Made by a program: the position numbers and the translations under genes. Source: Dipteronia dyeriana (taxonomy: Eukaryota > Streptophyta > Magnoliopsida > Sapindales > Sapindaceae). Taken from it: a stretch of 64,000 nucleotides of DNA. Below the pieces are notes generated by a model. The model searched no databases. It had not been told where the DNA came from and saw nothing but the letters and a program-made list of their open reading frames with translations. Below are positions 11,324-22,282 of the stretch, piece after piece (the first letter of the stretch is position 1; every line of letters starts with the position of its first letter). The DNA is taken from the NCBI GenBank assembly GCA_032871835.1, contig CM065297.1:93331052-93395051 (forward strand). Direction: 5' to 3'.

Positions 11324-12060
11324 TTTTTTTTTCGAGAGCTCAATTTATTAGAAAACAAGGCCCAATGAGGCATAAAACAAACTTTCCCAACTAACCAAAA
11401 ACAACAGACCCAACCCAAAACAGAGGGCCGAAACAAAACAGAGCACAACACAGCCGAAAAAAGAAAAAAAAACACACAACTGCAGACAACAAAAGAAACA
11501 AAAAACGACCAGATTAGAAGTTGCAAAGCTAAAACTTAACCACCCAATCAATAGTCACACCATTCAAGCTTATCCCCACTTTGACATAAACCTCCTTTCA
11601 CCAAACTATCTGTGAAAGAATTCGATCCACTGTCTAAAACAAATTGAGAGACCAACCATATGCTGCAGTGCACTTCTGATGTCATAAATCAAATTTACTT
11701 GCTTGAGACTTCCAAAATCCTTATCATGAGCCAACGAGACTGCTGATTTCGAATCGCTAATGATAGTAATAAATCTACCAGCTAATTAAGGCTTTGAAGA
11801 TATTAAATGGCACGCTCTGTGGATGGCAAGGACTTCAGCCATTATTGAATCTATAATCCTTAAATAGAATGAAAACAGACAAACTACCTTACCACATGAA
11901 TCTCTAAGAACACCACCTATACCAGCATCTCCCAGGTTTTCAATTGAGGATCTATCGACATTGAAATGAAGTTCATTAACCGTGTTTGTATATTTCATCC
12001 TTAATGTTTTTACTTGATATATTATTTGAAACCCTAGCCGCTTCATATGAATGGACAACC
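11324..12060 (-). mobile_element. L1-type LINE 3' fragment with RNase H domain and poly(A) end
   Basis: On the minus strand from about 12058 the translation gives a plant LINE RNase H domain: NELHFNVDRSS, GDAGIGGVLRDSCGKVV and MAEVLAIHRACHLI. This continues, after a stop, with FITIISDSKSAVSLAHD. The Asp-Glu-Asp catalytic positions are recognisable. The minus strand then runs through a 3' UTR and ends in nine A (the T run at 11324-11332), the expected LINE tail. RT and endonuclease are missing, so this is a typical 5'-truncated insertion. Stops show it is dead. Confidence 0.8.
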
Positions 12061-12156
12061 CCGTTTTCTAGGATTTAGGGTTGCCGTCATGGCGACACTA
12101 TCACCTGCACGATCTCTTCTTGACATTTCACCTTATCTCCATTCTCTAGCCTTTGC

Positions 12157-13263
12157 AACTACTACAAAAATGTTAAAAGACATCGGTGATTTACATCGGT
12201 TTTTAGGTAACCGATTTTTTTTTTAAAAAAAAATAGATATTGGTAAATAAAAAAACTGATGTCTTAAATATTACAGTTTGAAAAGACATCAGTTTCTGAA
12301 AAACCGATATGGGTTTATTTTATAAAAGATAACGGTTCATAAAAAAAACTAATGTCTTAAATATTGCAGTTTAAAAAGACATCAGTTTCTAGGAAAACCG
12401 ATATGAATTTATTTTATAAAAGATATTGGTTTCCATTAAAATTGATCTCTTAAATAAATTAAAATTATTATTATTTTGGATAAGTAAAATTTTAAATTTA
12501 TTAAATTTACCTTTAAATCATTTATTTCTAAATTTTTTTATTTTTTTATTTTTTTATATTTATTTTGCACCCTCTTTTTCATACTAAAAGAAACGTTAAT
12601 AAATCAATTATCCAAATAAATTACGAATCCGAGTATTACATTTTTGTATTAAATTACCAGAAGTATGTACAGAAATATCCCTATGTAGTGAGAGTTTTAT
12701 TTCAAATCTTGTTTATTACAATTGATGCCAATAATCTTATACCGAGTATAGATCCATAACTCGACTATAAATATTTTAAAAAATATATAATTTTATTAAA
12801 AGTTTCAATATTGTTTTTAATATGTCTGTCGTAGAAATTAAAATTTTAGGTAGTTGAATAAATTTAAATTTATCTAACAATTTTTTTTTCTTTTTCTAAA
12901 AACTCATAAAGGTTATATATAATTATTGTGCAATTCTTAACAAATCAAGTCTTGTAGTCAAGTGATAAAGGCACATCATACTTGGACTTGAGGTTTAAAG
13001 TTCAATTTCTCATAACGACAATTAATTATCGTTATCATCAGAAGTGGGCTATAGGCTGGATGGTGGAGCGGTCGGATAGTGGGATTAATTTTTGTAATGC
13101 ATTTGTTATACGATGTCGGTTTTATGTATAACTGATGTGTTTTTAAAATCTTTACATCGGTTAAAAACCAATGTCTTTGTCTTGTTTTTTTTCTACATCC
13201 CTTAAATCTACACCGCTTATAAAATTTTGGAAAACCGATGTCTTTCAACTTTTTGTAGTAGTT
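12157..13263. mobile_element. Non-autonomous DNA transposon with 30-bp TIRs and subterminal ACATCGGT motifs
   Basis: The left end begins AACTACTACAAAAA (12157-12170) and the right end is its exact inverse (13250-13263). The match extends inward to about 28 of 30 positions, ending in GACATCGG. Many ACATCGGT/AACCGATGT motifs crowd both ends, and a diverged 93-bp direct repeat starts at 12261 and 12354. Dense subterminal motifs and CTACTACAAAAA termini suggest the CACTA group, but the end is not CACTA and I see no 3-bp target duplication. A segment at 12945-13030 has tRNA-like box A/B spacing and may be a captured SINE. No transposase is encoded. Confidence 0.7.
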
Positions 13264-13533
13264 TCAGTGAATTTTAATTATGGGGGCTAAACTAAACATT
13301 CTTACAAAATATTTTTTTGTAAGTTAAATGATCGAATGAGTTTAAGTAATATATAAAGGTTACACATATCGAAGGTAGTGAGTCTTACTTTTTAAAATGT
13401 GTATACTCAATATATATATATATATATATAATATAACAAAAAAATCACCTATAATACAATTGCGTTCACTAATGTGTTTGAGTGAGACTAGTGAGCCTGC
13501 TATAAGTTCTTTTTTTTCTTTTTGAAATATTAA
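13264..13533. other. Intergenic DNA with a TA microsatellite
   Basis: Nothing coding is seen. A (TA)n run lies at about 13410-13430. Confidence 0.6.
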
Positions 13534-13757
13534 GAACATCTCTAAGGACTTGGAGACCCATTAATTAAGGGTGAATGTAGTTGTATATGGGCACTAAGGG
13601 GGTTTGTGTTCCGATGATACTTCCCCTTAATTAAATAGGTGAGCTCCACTAGAGCACAATTAATAAGGTTTTAAGGGATCTATTGGAGCTGTAAAAATGT
13701 CGCTCCTCTTTTAATTAAACTATGAGGCTTGATTTCTTAAACCCCTTGGAGATGTTC
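13534..13757. mobile_element. MITE, 224 bp
   Basis: The ends are GAACATCTCTAAGGAC and the inverse of GAACATCTCCAAGGGG, a terminal inverted repeat of about 14 of 16 positions. The interior contains repeated CCTTAATTAA-type words. The flanks (TAA on the left, AAA on the right) are compatible with a decayed 3-bp Harbinger-type target duplication but do not prove it. Confidence 0.65.
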
Positions 13758-13949
13758 AAAAATAATTCAAGGTATGCGAAAAAAAAGAGAGACTCGAACT
13801 CATAACCATATGGTGTAGATATAAAGGGTATACCAATGGGGACAACCTCAAATTTTTGAGCCGGTTAAAAGTTAAAACACTTTTTTTAACTTTGTAATTT
13901 AATTTACATATATATATATATTCAAATTTCTAGAACGGGTAGTAGCCCG
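13758..13949. other. Intergenic DNA
   Basis: A short stretch with an anticodon-free, tRNA-like GACTCGAACTCATAACCATATGG word near 13790-13812, probably a SINE or tRNA-derived relic. No gene is seen. Confidence 0.35.
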
Positions 13950-15376
13950 GTCTAGTCTATGAGTGCCTTCACCCTTGCTCACCTTCATCTCAATTGTCTC
14001 AGCTGCACAGCTTTTTGTCTAAGACACCATCAACATTTACGCCCACTAACGGACCATGCACACTACCCTATGATCCACTTCTTACGTCGGCTCAGATCCC
14101 GACTTCACATTCTATTGTGACTGTCTTGTCTCAACCATTGTCGCTCGCCTTGAGTTCCCCTGATATCTTGATGCAACAATAGGTCGTAGGGCCTCTTGTA
14201 GATTTGCTTTCACTAGCGCCCATTGCAGCTGCTTCCAACGTCTCTGACTTGACGGTGAAGCCTTCCTTTGTGGACGTGCTCAAAAAGTCATCTCATTCAA
14301 TCTCCTCTTCCATGCACTCTTTTCCCAACATGCCAACTAAAAAGAAGAATTTTTTGGCTAATTTCATTAATGAATCGTTATACCGGAGCGTGTTGCAATG
14401 TGCAAACCATCAGTAATTGGTCATGTTATTTTATCTAAAGGGGATACTTCTAGGAAAATCCATTATTTGAAATTGAAACTACAACTTTAGTTGATCTCTT
14501 TGCGTTGTCGACTGATATCATATATCATTGGGTAAAGGATATTATAACATATTGTTTTCTAACATTTAAGATTAAAAGAAAGTCTGATATTTTAGCTCGA
14601 TTATGTTAAAGACAAGAATTATAAGACTGCATCAATGTCAACCTGATTTTAATCATTACAAGCTAAAGGTAACAAATTTACAAGTTTGGGTTCGTTTTTA
14701 AGAACTTGGTTGGGAATATTGGCAACCCCAAAATTTATCTGACATTGCTCGGGGTATAGGAGCGCCACTAAAATTGATAAGGAACCGTTGAAGGAGATCA
14801 GGGTCACTACACTAGAGTGCTTATTTATATGGACCTTTCTTTCAACTTGCTTGATTCTCTTATACTCTAACGAGACGGTGCTTGTTTATTTAATTCTATT
14901 CACTATGAGAAATTTCCTGATTTCTGTAATTCGTCCAGCTCTATTAGGCATACATCTGCTAACTGTTTTGGAATAGACTACCTTCGAAAATACGGATCAC
15001 AAAAAAGCGAGAACCTTCACGGCAATCTCGCAATCACTAATTTGTTAGGCAAGAATATCGTCCTAAAGTTAATGAGACGAGCTCTCTTCTTGATCTAAAT
15101 ATTTCCATTCAAGATTCAGTTGTGGTTCATTCTTCTATGGATTCTGTGCCGGTTAAGGGGACGAGTTCAATTCCTAGAATGGATCCAATTGATCAACAAG
15201 ATTTGAATTACCAGCGGGTTTTGATTGATGGTTCTATTTCTAAATCGGTTAGTTCCTCGGTTCATGTTACTTTTGATTTTCCTGTAGCTATGCAGCCACT
15301 TCTCCTTTGCAGGACCCAATTGATCAATAGGGTTTGATCGACCAAAGGGTGTAGATCGATGGTTCTAGGTCCCATA
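13950..15376 (+). mobile_element. L1-type LINE ORF1 remnant, part 1
   Basis: Translation in shifting frames gives the plant LINE ORF1 (DUF4283 plus zinc knuckle) layout. It contains KPSFVDVLKKS (about 14255), a DUF4283-like stretch with LRTWLGILATPKFI and GYRSATKIDKEPL (about 14700-14790), and a downstream linker with an internal duplication (DPIDQQDLNYQRVLIDGS and a second, diverged DPIDQ...LIDQRV...IDGSRS near 15180-15370). Several frameshifts and stops make it a pseudogene. The reading continues across the solo LTR at 26127, where VEGTSSIPKITI follows. Confidence 0.75.
15372..15376. repeat. Target duplication (CCATA) left of the solo LTR
   Basis: CCATA at 15372-15376 pairs with CTATA at 26127-26131 (4 of 5 identical). 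Confidence 0.65.
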
Positions 15377-15776
15377 TGTAAGCCTTAGAGTCATGCAGTG
15401 GAAGTGATTTCAAAACTTTTTTAAAAAACATTTTAACAACCTTACGAACCATATACAATATATAATAATAAATAATAGGTAAGATTCGAATCATACCTAC
15501 AGACTAACTCCTTCGTTCCTTCGCTCTTTCATTTTTTGATATAACTTTCCGAGACCACCAGATCTTTCTCGTTATCTCTCAGGTTTTGGTAATTACGTGT
15601 GGGCATATCATGGGCTTCTGGAAGTTGCATGGAGGTTGTAGAAACAACACAAAACAACTCTTGCTTTTGTGTATAGAGAATTCGGCCATCTTGAATGAAA
15701 AAAATAAACTTTTTTTTTCTTTTTTGTTTTTCTTTTTTTTGGCCGCATGCACCTTGACTTGTTTCTTTCTTCTTTT

Positions 15777-15860
15777 TTTCTTTTGTTTCACGTGTAGTGT
15801 TGCGTCTTCAATTGCTATATATATATATGCCTCTTGTTTTTATAATATATATATATAAAA
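15777..15860. repeat. Pyrimidine-rich and (TA)n low-complexity tracts in the solo LTR
   Basis: TATATATATATATG at about 15817-15829 and ATATATATATATAAAAAAAAC at about 15845-15865, preceded by T-rich runs from 15711. Confidence 0.7.
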
Positions 15861-16319
15861 AAAACAAAGCATTAATCCTATTTGCAATAAAATACTTAGA
15901 ATTTTAGTGTCAAAGGTAGTATATGATTCCAAATCCTACATAACCCTAGTCCACTAAGACTTGAACGCTTGACTTAGTTAAGAAATAAAATAATCTTAAT
16001 ATTTTATCCTTTGTCTCGGTCATGGTTCGAACCTACAACCTCCAATTAAAATTAATTAATAATTCTAATTTATTAATTTATTAATTAAATAATCTAATTA
16101 TTTAATTAATTCCCTGAATAAAGTTCTTATTGCTTTCGTAACATAATTAACCGTGACCATTGTTACCATCAACGTTTTGGGCTAACAATGGGACCTAATG
16201 AACCCACAGTCTTGAGTTCCAATAATCCTTAGAAAAATTAATTAAACTCTTTAATTAATATTTCATGATTATTAACCTCAGAGTTACTCCACTAGCACTC
16301 TCGTAACTGTAGATGTTTT

Positions 16320-17615
16320 TGTTAACGAGAAATTTGCTCAGTATGAGAAATTCCTACTAACACCCTCGAGACCACTACCACGGAAGTAGTGGTCGGGGTC
16401 GGTACCGTTGATACCTAACTTGTTTTAGAGGTAAACGAGAGACTGGATTTCAACAATACAAATGAGAGCTTTTATTGATTACTTGCTTCGATATACAGAT
16501 CACTCTCTCATATGCTCACAGTCTTTCTAGGATCTAGGAAGGTGGCAACTTTGTGCATGTCGAATAGTGGAAACGAAGGTGGTCGTGTTCTGAACACAGA
16601 ATTTAGGTCTTCCCCTCTTCTATTCTTTTCTTTTCTTTTCTTTTCTTTTCTTTTCTTTTCTTTTCTTTTCTTTCCTTTTATCTGTCGTTCTTCTGTTTTT
16701 CGTCTACTTCTACTTCTTTTTTTTTTCATATCTATCTATTCTGTGTCATGCTTGGCCCTATTTATATCAGGTCCAAGTAGGTTTGAATTCACTGATATCC
16801 CGCCACGATCCTACGAATCCGTTTTCTCCTTATCGGGGGAGATCCTTTATTTAAAAGTTGTGACTCCGAGTAAATAGCGGAAGCGATGATATTATTAACG
16901 AAAATGAGTTTGTTTTCTTTTAGGAATCAAACTCTTGACTCACACGTATACGGATTTAATGTTGGTTATCACATAGATAAGATATTGTATGTTATCGCGG
17001 CATGGTCTTTCATGGAGGTCACCGAGCTAGCTGCCCGTCGTCTTATAGAGCGAGGTAGATCCATGCTTCGACTCTGTTCTTAGAAGTTTGGGATGGATTT
17101 TCCCTGACCCTTGGGAGCTTGAGGTGTCCATATAGACATTCCTGGAAAATAGCCGGGGTAGTGTGGATTTAGGTATGATTCCTCTTTCATGCCCAGCAGG
17201 GACAGCGGGCTTTTGGAGAGGTTGGTGGGCTTCTGTCTAAGACTATTGTTAAGTTTGTCCTCTGAAAGTCTTAACCCGAAGGGGGCCTACTTTTCTTGTC
17301 TGGTCTCTTTCGAATGTCTCTTGAGCTTAGAGACCCCTCATGGCCTTCACAGGGTGGTTGAGGAGCTCGACCTCAGGAACTGAGGTTCCCCGATAGGTGG
17401 CCTAGAGAAGCCCGGGTTCCAGAGTTCGTGTGGGGCTCATCCTAGTCTCGCTTAGCTTGCTTTCTGATAGTTTTGAAGCCGGCCTGGCCTTTTCCGCTCC
17501 TGTGGGGTAGCTTTATGGTCTACCAGGGTTTCATGAACGTCGATTATGAGTTTTGACTTGTGGCGGGAAAGTAGAAAATTTCTCTTTGACCCCTAGCCAA
17601 TTTTTAATATTAACA
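16320..17615 (-). mobile_element. 3' LTR of the second Tat element (left copy, 1296 bp)
   Basis: Begins on the minus strand with TGTTAATATT (17615) just after a purine tract (AGAGGGGACTTT, 17616-17627) and ends ...GTTAACA at 16320. It contains about ten tandem TTTTC units (about 16624-16673) and a TATA-like TTTATAT near 16759-16765. It is about 630 bp longer than its partner. Confidence 0.9.
16624..16673. repeat. (TTTTC)n microsatellite
   Basis: About ten tandem TTTTC pentamers; the other LTR has only four or five at about 24869-24890. Antisense it reads as a Lys/Arg-rich peptide, which is not a gene. Confidence 0.95.
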
Positions 17616-17899
17616 AAAGTCCCCTCTGACTTGAACACCGGAGTTAGAGTTAGGGTTGGAGTCAGATTCCTTGTTTTATTGGAAATTTTTTCCGTTATAA
17701 AACAATTAATGAGAATTTCGAATGAAATCTTCTCATTAATGACCCACTATTGAATTTGAATTTGAATTTGTGTGTTCTTTGAGGAAAAACGACTTCACTG
17801 CGGCTCTCTCCATGGCTCTAGGTGATCTTCCCGAGAATATCGTCGACGTCGTTACAACCCTAACCTCTATTTAAACTCGGCCTTACCATCGCTTTCTTC

Positions 17900-19915
17900 A
17901 TGCTTTCTCTCAATTTTCAAATTTTCAGATTCCTTCTTTCTTGCTCGTTATTCTTTCTAAGCTCACCACCGTCTTTCATCTACCTTCAAGCTCTCCTCGT
18001 TCAGCCATGTCAAACTTTTTTGATTGCATCGAAGCTCTGGTGGAGGGCACTGGAGGCTCTAACCTATTTCCTCAGAAATGGGTGCGAGGAATTTCGAGTG
18101 ACAAGGACTCCTCCCCGATCCGTCAGCTCTGTCGTTCTAGTAGGAACGTCTCCATCGGCTTTGGCTTCTCAAATCAGCCCGACAACCCTCTAAACTTAGT
18201 TGACGAGGATTCTGATGCTGGGGAGAGGGTCGACACCGTCGGGAAGGTTCAGGTTATGGTGGCGGGGCTTCCTTCAGCGATGACTCTTCCTTTAGAATCC
18301 AGAGTCATTCCTGATTCTACTGTTGACCCTCAGTCGATTGGCCACCTTCGGGATAAATACAGCATCCCTAACACCGTCTCTCTCACAGTCCCCCACAGAA
18401 ATTACAATGTCTTCAGCCCACCCAAAGGAGTACTTCATATCCATGTTGCAGCCTTTGAGAGAGGGGTAAGGCTCCCTATTTATCCTACCTTACGACGGGC
18501 CCTCAATGCCCTTCAATTAGCTCCTCTCCAGTTGACGCCTGGCTTTTAGAGGCACATAATCGGCTTCCTTGTGCTGTGGAGAAAGCAATGCGAGCTCATC
18601 AAAATAAGTAGAGAGCCCGGGGCAGATGAACTTGCTTTCCTTTTCTAGATTGGGAGCCTGGCTGGGGTCCCTCGAGTTCAATTTTACGCCATGGTCAAGA
18701 ATAAATTCAATTTCATCATCCCTGGGGCTTCAAGGAAGGGCCCTGCTTGGAAAGAAGAGTGGATACTAGCGTAGGGAGACTGGGGGAGCTCCGTATTCAT
18801 TGATGGTCATGAGCTCACGGTTCCCACTGCTTTCAGTGACAAACCTTCATAGGATCGGGACTCCTTGCCTGCTGAGTCTGAGGCTGTGCTGAAAACTATC
18901 CTCTCTAGAAATTATCTGAATTTGAAGTTTCCAACTGCTGACCCCTTCGACACCCGTAGGGTGAACAAGTACCTGCGGATCTCCGATGCTACTCCTCGTA
19001 AGTATCTTGCTCTATCACGCTTTTGGGTAGTTGAATGGTTCAGTTCTTATGATCTTAACCCCTTTCTTAACAGTGTTTGTTGTTGCTCCATCTTCTCACG
19101 AAGCCGGAAAGATCTGACCCTCCACCTTCTTCTAGATCGTCCCATGGAGCTTTCTCGGCTGCTTCAAAAATGGGGGAGGGGGTCAACCATTATGGCTGCT
19201 TCCTCGCTCATTCCTTCTCCATCGTCTTCCCAGGTTAAGTCCAAAATGGCTGTTCTTGTGTCTCGGGCAGCAAAGGATCTAAACTAAGGAGGGCCCGTTT
19301 CCCAAGCCACTAATACATCCACCTCTGTCCCCTCTCCAGTGGTTCCTGCTTCAACTGACGCTTCCCCAGTCATATTATCCCCCTCTACTGATCCAGCTGC
19401 ATCCCTGGTAGTTCAAGTTCCCAAGGATCCTGATGCCGGTACTCTTGAGATCCTCTCCTCTAGCCCCCACCAGCAGTCAAGCTCGGCGGGTCAAGACGAG
19501 GTCCTAAAGCAATTTGTTACGTTCTGGCCGGGTGCCGGGCTTTCTAGGATGACCTCAATGCCCGTGGACGTCATGATTACCAAAAGGTCTGTCATTCTAG
19601 TTGAGGTAATCGTCGCTTTTACTTCCTCATTCAGTAGTTTGAATTACCATTTCCTAACATGAATTCCCTTTGTAGGCCTTCAAGTTTCAAGTAGCCATGG
19701 GACATCAGGTAGCTTCTCTCTGTGGCCGGGCAGATAAGGCTGAGGCTGAGGCTGAGGCTGAACGAGCCATGGGATTGCTGGCTCAGGCTCATGCCCTGGT
19801 CCAGGAGATGACCTCTAGCCAGAGCGGAATGGAAACACAACTGGCTGAGCTCCAGTACGACCACGAGAGGTTGAATCGGTTCTTTGATCAGAAAACTCTT
19901 CTATCAAAACGATGA
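17900..19915 (+). pseudogene. Extra ORF (aORF) of the second Tat element: Transposase_28-like plus coiled coil, two introns
   Basis: The plus strand encodes, in order: an N-terminal region from about 18007 (MSNFFDCIEALVEGTGG); the putative gypsy-type transposon domain (about 18320-18840, with IGHLRDKYSIPNTV, PLQLTPGF and NKFNFIIPGASRKGPAW); a linker (18865-19605); and a coiled coil (19676-19915, ADKAEAEAEAERAMGL). Intron 1 is 18998-19073 (GTAAGTATC to TTAACAG), and intron 2 is 19606-19675 (GTAATCG to TTTGTAG). The frame is broken near 18549, 18770 and 19287. The C-terminus ends exactly where minus-strand integrase begins, so the tail was lost with the integrase core. The role of these proteins is unknown. 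Confidence 0.7.
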
Positions 19916-20138
19916 GCCAGCCAGCGAGATGGTTCCAGCATTCCCCAGAATGAACCTCTCTCAAAGCCCACTTGGCATCATCAGGGTGTAGACATCGAAG
20001 CATGGGAAGGGATCTTCCTTTCCGGTGTAGATGCCCATCCACCAAAAAATACCAGACCGAGAGCCTTTTGACTCTCCTAGCTTGATCAGGCTCCCTAAGA
20101 AGTTTCCCATCCTGTAGATAATCCACTATCGGATCCAT
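19815..20138 (-). pseudogene. Integrase N-terminal zinc-binding fragment (truncated)
   Basis: The minus-strand frame gives YFLVDGHLHRKGRSLP, HPDDAKWALREVHSGECWNH: the H-x-H and C-x2-C-like integrase zinc-binding module that precedes the catalytic core. The Asp-Asp-Glu core that should follow is absent, because sequence switches at about 19915 to the plus-strand extra ORF. Nothing beyond this supports integration activity. Confidence 0.7.
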
Positions 20139-20623
20139 CCAGCACGGTTGTCATCCAAGGTATAAGCTTCCTTACATGTCATTATGCTAGGTAGGGGGAT
20201 CACTTGAAGAGGGACTCCATTAGGTAAGGTCTGGCCTCCATATGCAGCTATCTTGGCAAGTACGCCAACTCGATGATTCAGTTGTCGAGGTATCTGCTCG
20301 ATTTTGAATCCCTTAAATCTGCTCTTGAGTTGTTGAACCAATTTCAGGTAAGCGATCATATTATCCCTTTTTGCTTGATAGTCCCCGGAGACTTGGTTGA
20401 CCACGAGCGAAGAGTCGCTCTTAACATTCAGGTAATCAACCCCGAGCTCTATGGCTGCCCTTATTCCTGCTAGAAGGGCTTCGTACTCTACCTCATTATT
20501 CGTGACTTTAAATTCAAATCTGAAACAGTGGCAGCACTCAGTTCCTTCTGGGTCGATTAAGACTATGCCCGCTCCTCCCCCAGCTTGCCCCATCAGTGTA
20601 GAGGGTCCACGACTCGTAAACAT
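20126..20623 (-). pseudogene. Second (archaeal-type) RNase H domain of the Tat element
   Basis: This minus-strand ORF matches the additional RNase H typical of Tat elements: GGAGIVLIDPEG, NNEVEYEALLAGIRAAIELG, LNVKSDSSLVVNQVSGDY and HRVGVLAKIA. The Glu (EYEAL) and the central Asp (KSDS) are present. The first Asp, expected just before the Gly-rich strand, and the last Asp, expected in the ADALA-like box (here VGVLA), are not, so it is catalytically dead. Confidence 0.75.
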
Positions 20624-20789
20624 CCTGCCAGTTGTCAGATTCTGAAATCCTCAAGGGGGTTACATCTGCTATCGAGGGGGTTGCTTGGCCTAAAGGTACA
20701 GAGAGCTCTGCTACAAAGTCTGCTAGTGCCTGAGCTTTTATTACGGTCCTAGGTTTGTACCGTAAATCAAACTGGGTAAGCTCCAGGGC

Positions 20790-21161
20790 CTATAAAATCA
20801 GCCTTCCGAAAACATCTGGTCTTTGTAAGAATTGACAGAGGGGTTGGTCCATCACCACTGCTATTGAATGAGCATGAAAGTTGGGACGAAGCTTCCTTAC
20901 CGAGGTCACCAGAGCATAAGCGAGCTTCTCCAACAGGGTATAGTTCTTTTTGGGCTTGGTTAGAACGTGACTTACGCAGTAAATAGGTCGCTGGACCCTA
21001 TCCCCGTATTCCTTGACCAAGGCCCCGCTTATGGCGGTTTCTGAAACTGCCAAGTATATTTGAAGCTCTTCTCTAGGACTTGGCTTAACCAGCAGTGGAG
21101 GGCTTGATAGGTATTTTTTCAAGGCTTGAAAAGCTTGTTCGCTCTCCTGATCCCATTTCAT
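20790..21161 (-). pseudogene. Primary RNase H domain of the Tat element
   Basis: The minus-strand ORF reads KWDQESEQAFQALKKYLSS, LQIYLAVSETAISGAL, RPIYCVSHVLTKPKKNYTLLEK and KLRPNFHAHSIAVVMDQPL, a diverged Ty3/gypsy RNase H. In Tat elements this copy is commonly degenerate and is complemented by the second RNase H downstream. It is separated from RT by stop codons at 21165-21250. Confidence 0.75.
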
Positions 21162-21250
21162 GTTTCTTCCCTATTTGATGGCTTTGAAGAATGGTAGACA
21201 CTTATCGGTAGACCGAGAGATGAACCTATTGAGCGCTGCTACCTGTCCGA

Positions 21251-22211
21251 TCAAGGCTTGAACCTGTTTAAGAGACGTGGGGATTCTAGATCCAAGATAG
21301 CCATGATCTTTTTCGGGTTAGCCTCTATGCCTCTCTCATGGACCATGAAGCCCAAAAACTTCCCTATAGTTACCCCAAAGGCGCATTTGGAAGAGTTCAA
21401 CCTCATCTGGTTCTTCCTTAGGATGATGAAAGTTCTACAAAGGTCGTCCAGTTGGCCTTCCGATGTTGAAGACTTGGTGATCATGTAGTCGATATACACC
21501 TCCATTGACCTCCCAATTTTGGGCTTGAACAACCGATTGACTAGCCGCTGATAAGTAGCTCCAGCGTTCTTGAGCCCAAAAGGCATCACCTTGTAGCAGC
21601 ACAAACCTTGCGCTGTGATGAAATTGGTCTTTTCCTGGTCCGCGGGGTGCATCATAATTTGATTGTACCCTGAAAATGCGTCCATGAAGCTCAAAAGCTT
21701 GTTTTCGGAGGTAGAATTGACCAGCTGATCAATTTTTGGCAAAGGGAAGTTGTCCTTCGGACATGCCCGGTTAAGGTCGGTGTAATCCATACACATGTGC
21801 CACTTTCCGTTTGCCTTTGTGACCATGACCACGTTGGCGATCCACTCGGGATAATGTGCTTCTCGAATGAAGACCCCCCGGGTCAGTTTTTCCACCTCTT
21901 CCTGAACCACAACATTTCTTTCGGTGTTAAAGTGACGCCTTTTTTGTTTAATGGGTTTGAAGGTCGGATCCACTGCCAATCGATGAGCAGCTAATGTCAA
22001 CGGGATCCCAAGGCATCGCAACATGACTCCAAGCAAAAATGTCGTTGAACTCTGTGAGTAGCCTGATCAAGCCCTCTTTCACTCTCGGCTCAAGGGTGGC
22101 TCCGATTTTGACGACCTTCGAGGGATCGCCCACTCTGACAGGAATCTCTTCTAACTTATCCACTGGATGGCCCCTGGCCCATTCTCTTCTTTGTTCCTCC
22201 ATGTCAAGCAT
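21251..22211 (-). pseudogene. Reverse transcriptase of the Tat element (catalytic Asp lost)
   Basis: ORFs 22211-21948 and 22036-21251 together cover the RT leader (EEIPVRVGDPSKVVKIGATL) and palm. Recognisable boxes are ANVVMVTKANGKWHMCMDYT, FPLPKIDQLV, LSFMDAFSGYNQIMMHP, MPFGLKNAGATYQRLVN and FLGFMVHERGIEANP. The central catalytic motif reads YIDY instead of Y-x-D-D, so the second metal-binding Asp is gone. The first Asp (MDAFSGY) is kept. There is one frame change between the leader and the palm. Confidence 0.85.
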
Positions 22212-22282
22212 TATGAGGTCGTCTTCAGGGTGATCGGTGGACCCTGGAGATGTGTGGCTCTAATGATCACTGATAGGATTTT

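Noticed and set aside
12945..13030. tRNA gene
   Set aside because: Box-like words are present, but no cloverleaf or acceptor stem can be drawn; at best a SINE relic.
15579..15858. Two overlapping ORFs rich in Lys or Phe
   Set aside because: Low-complexity T/C-rich LTR sequence read in both directions.
16508..16729. Lys/Arg-rich ORF (minus strand)
   Set aside because: Translation of the antisense of a (TTTTC)n microsatellite; not a gene.
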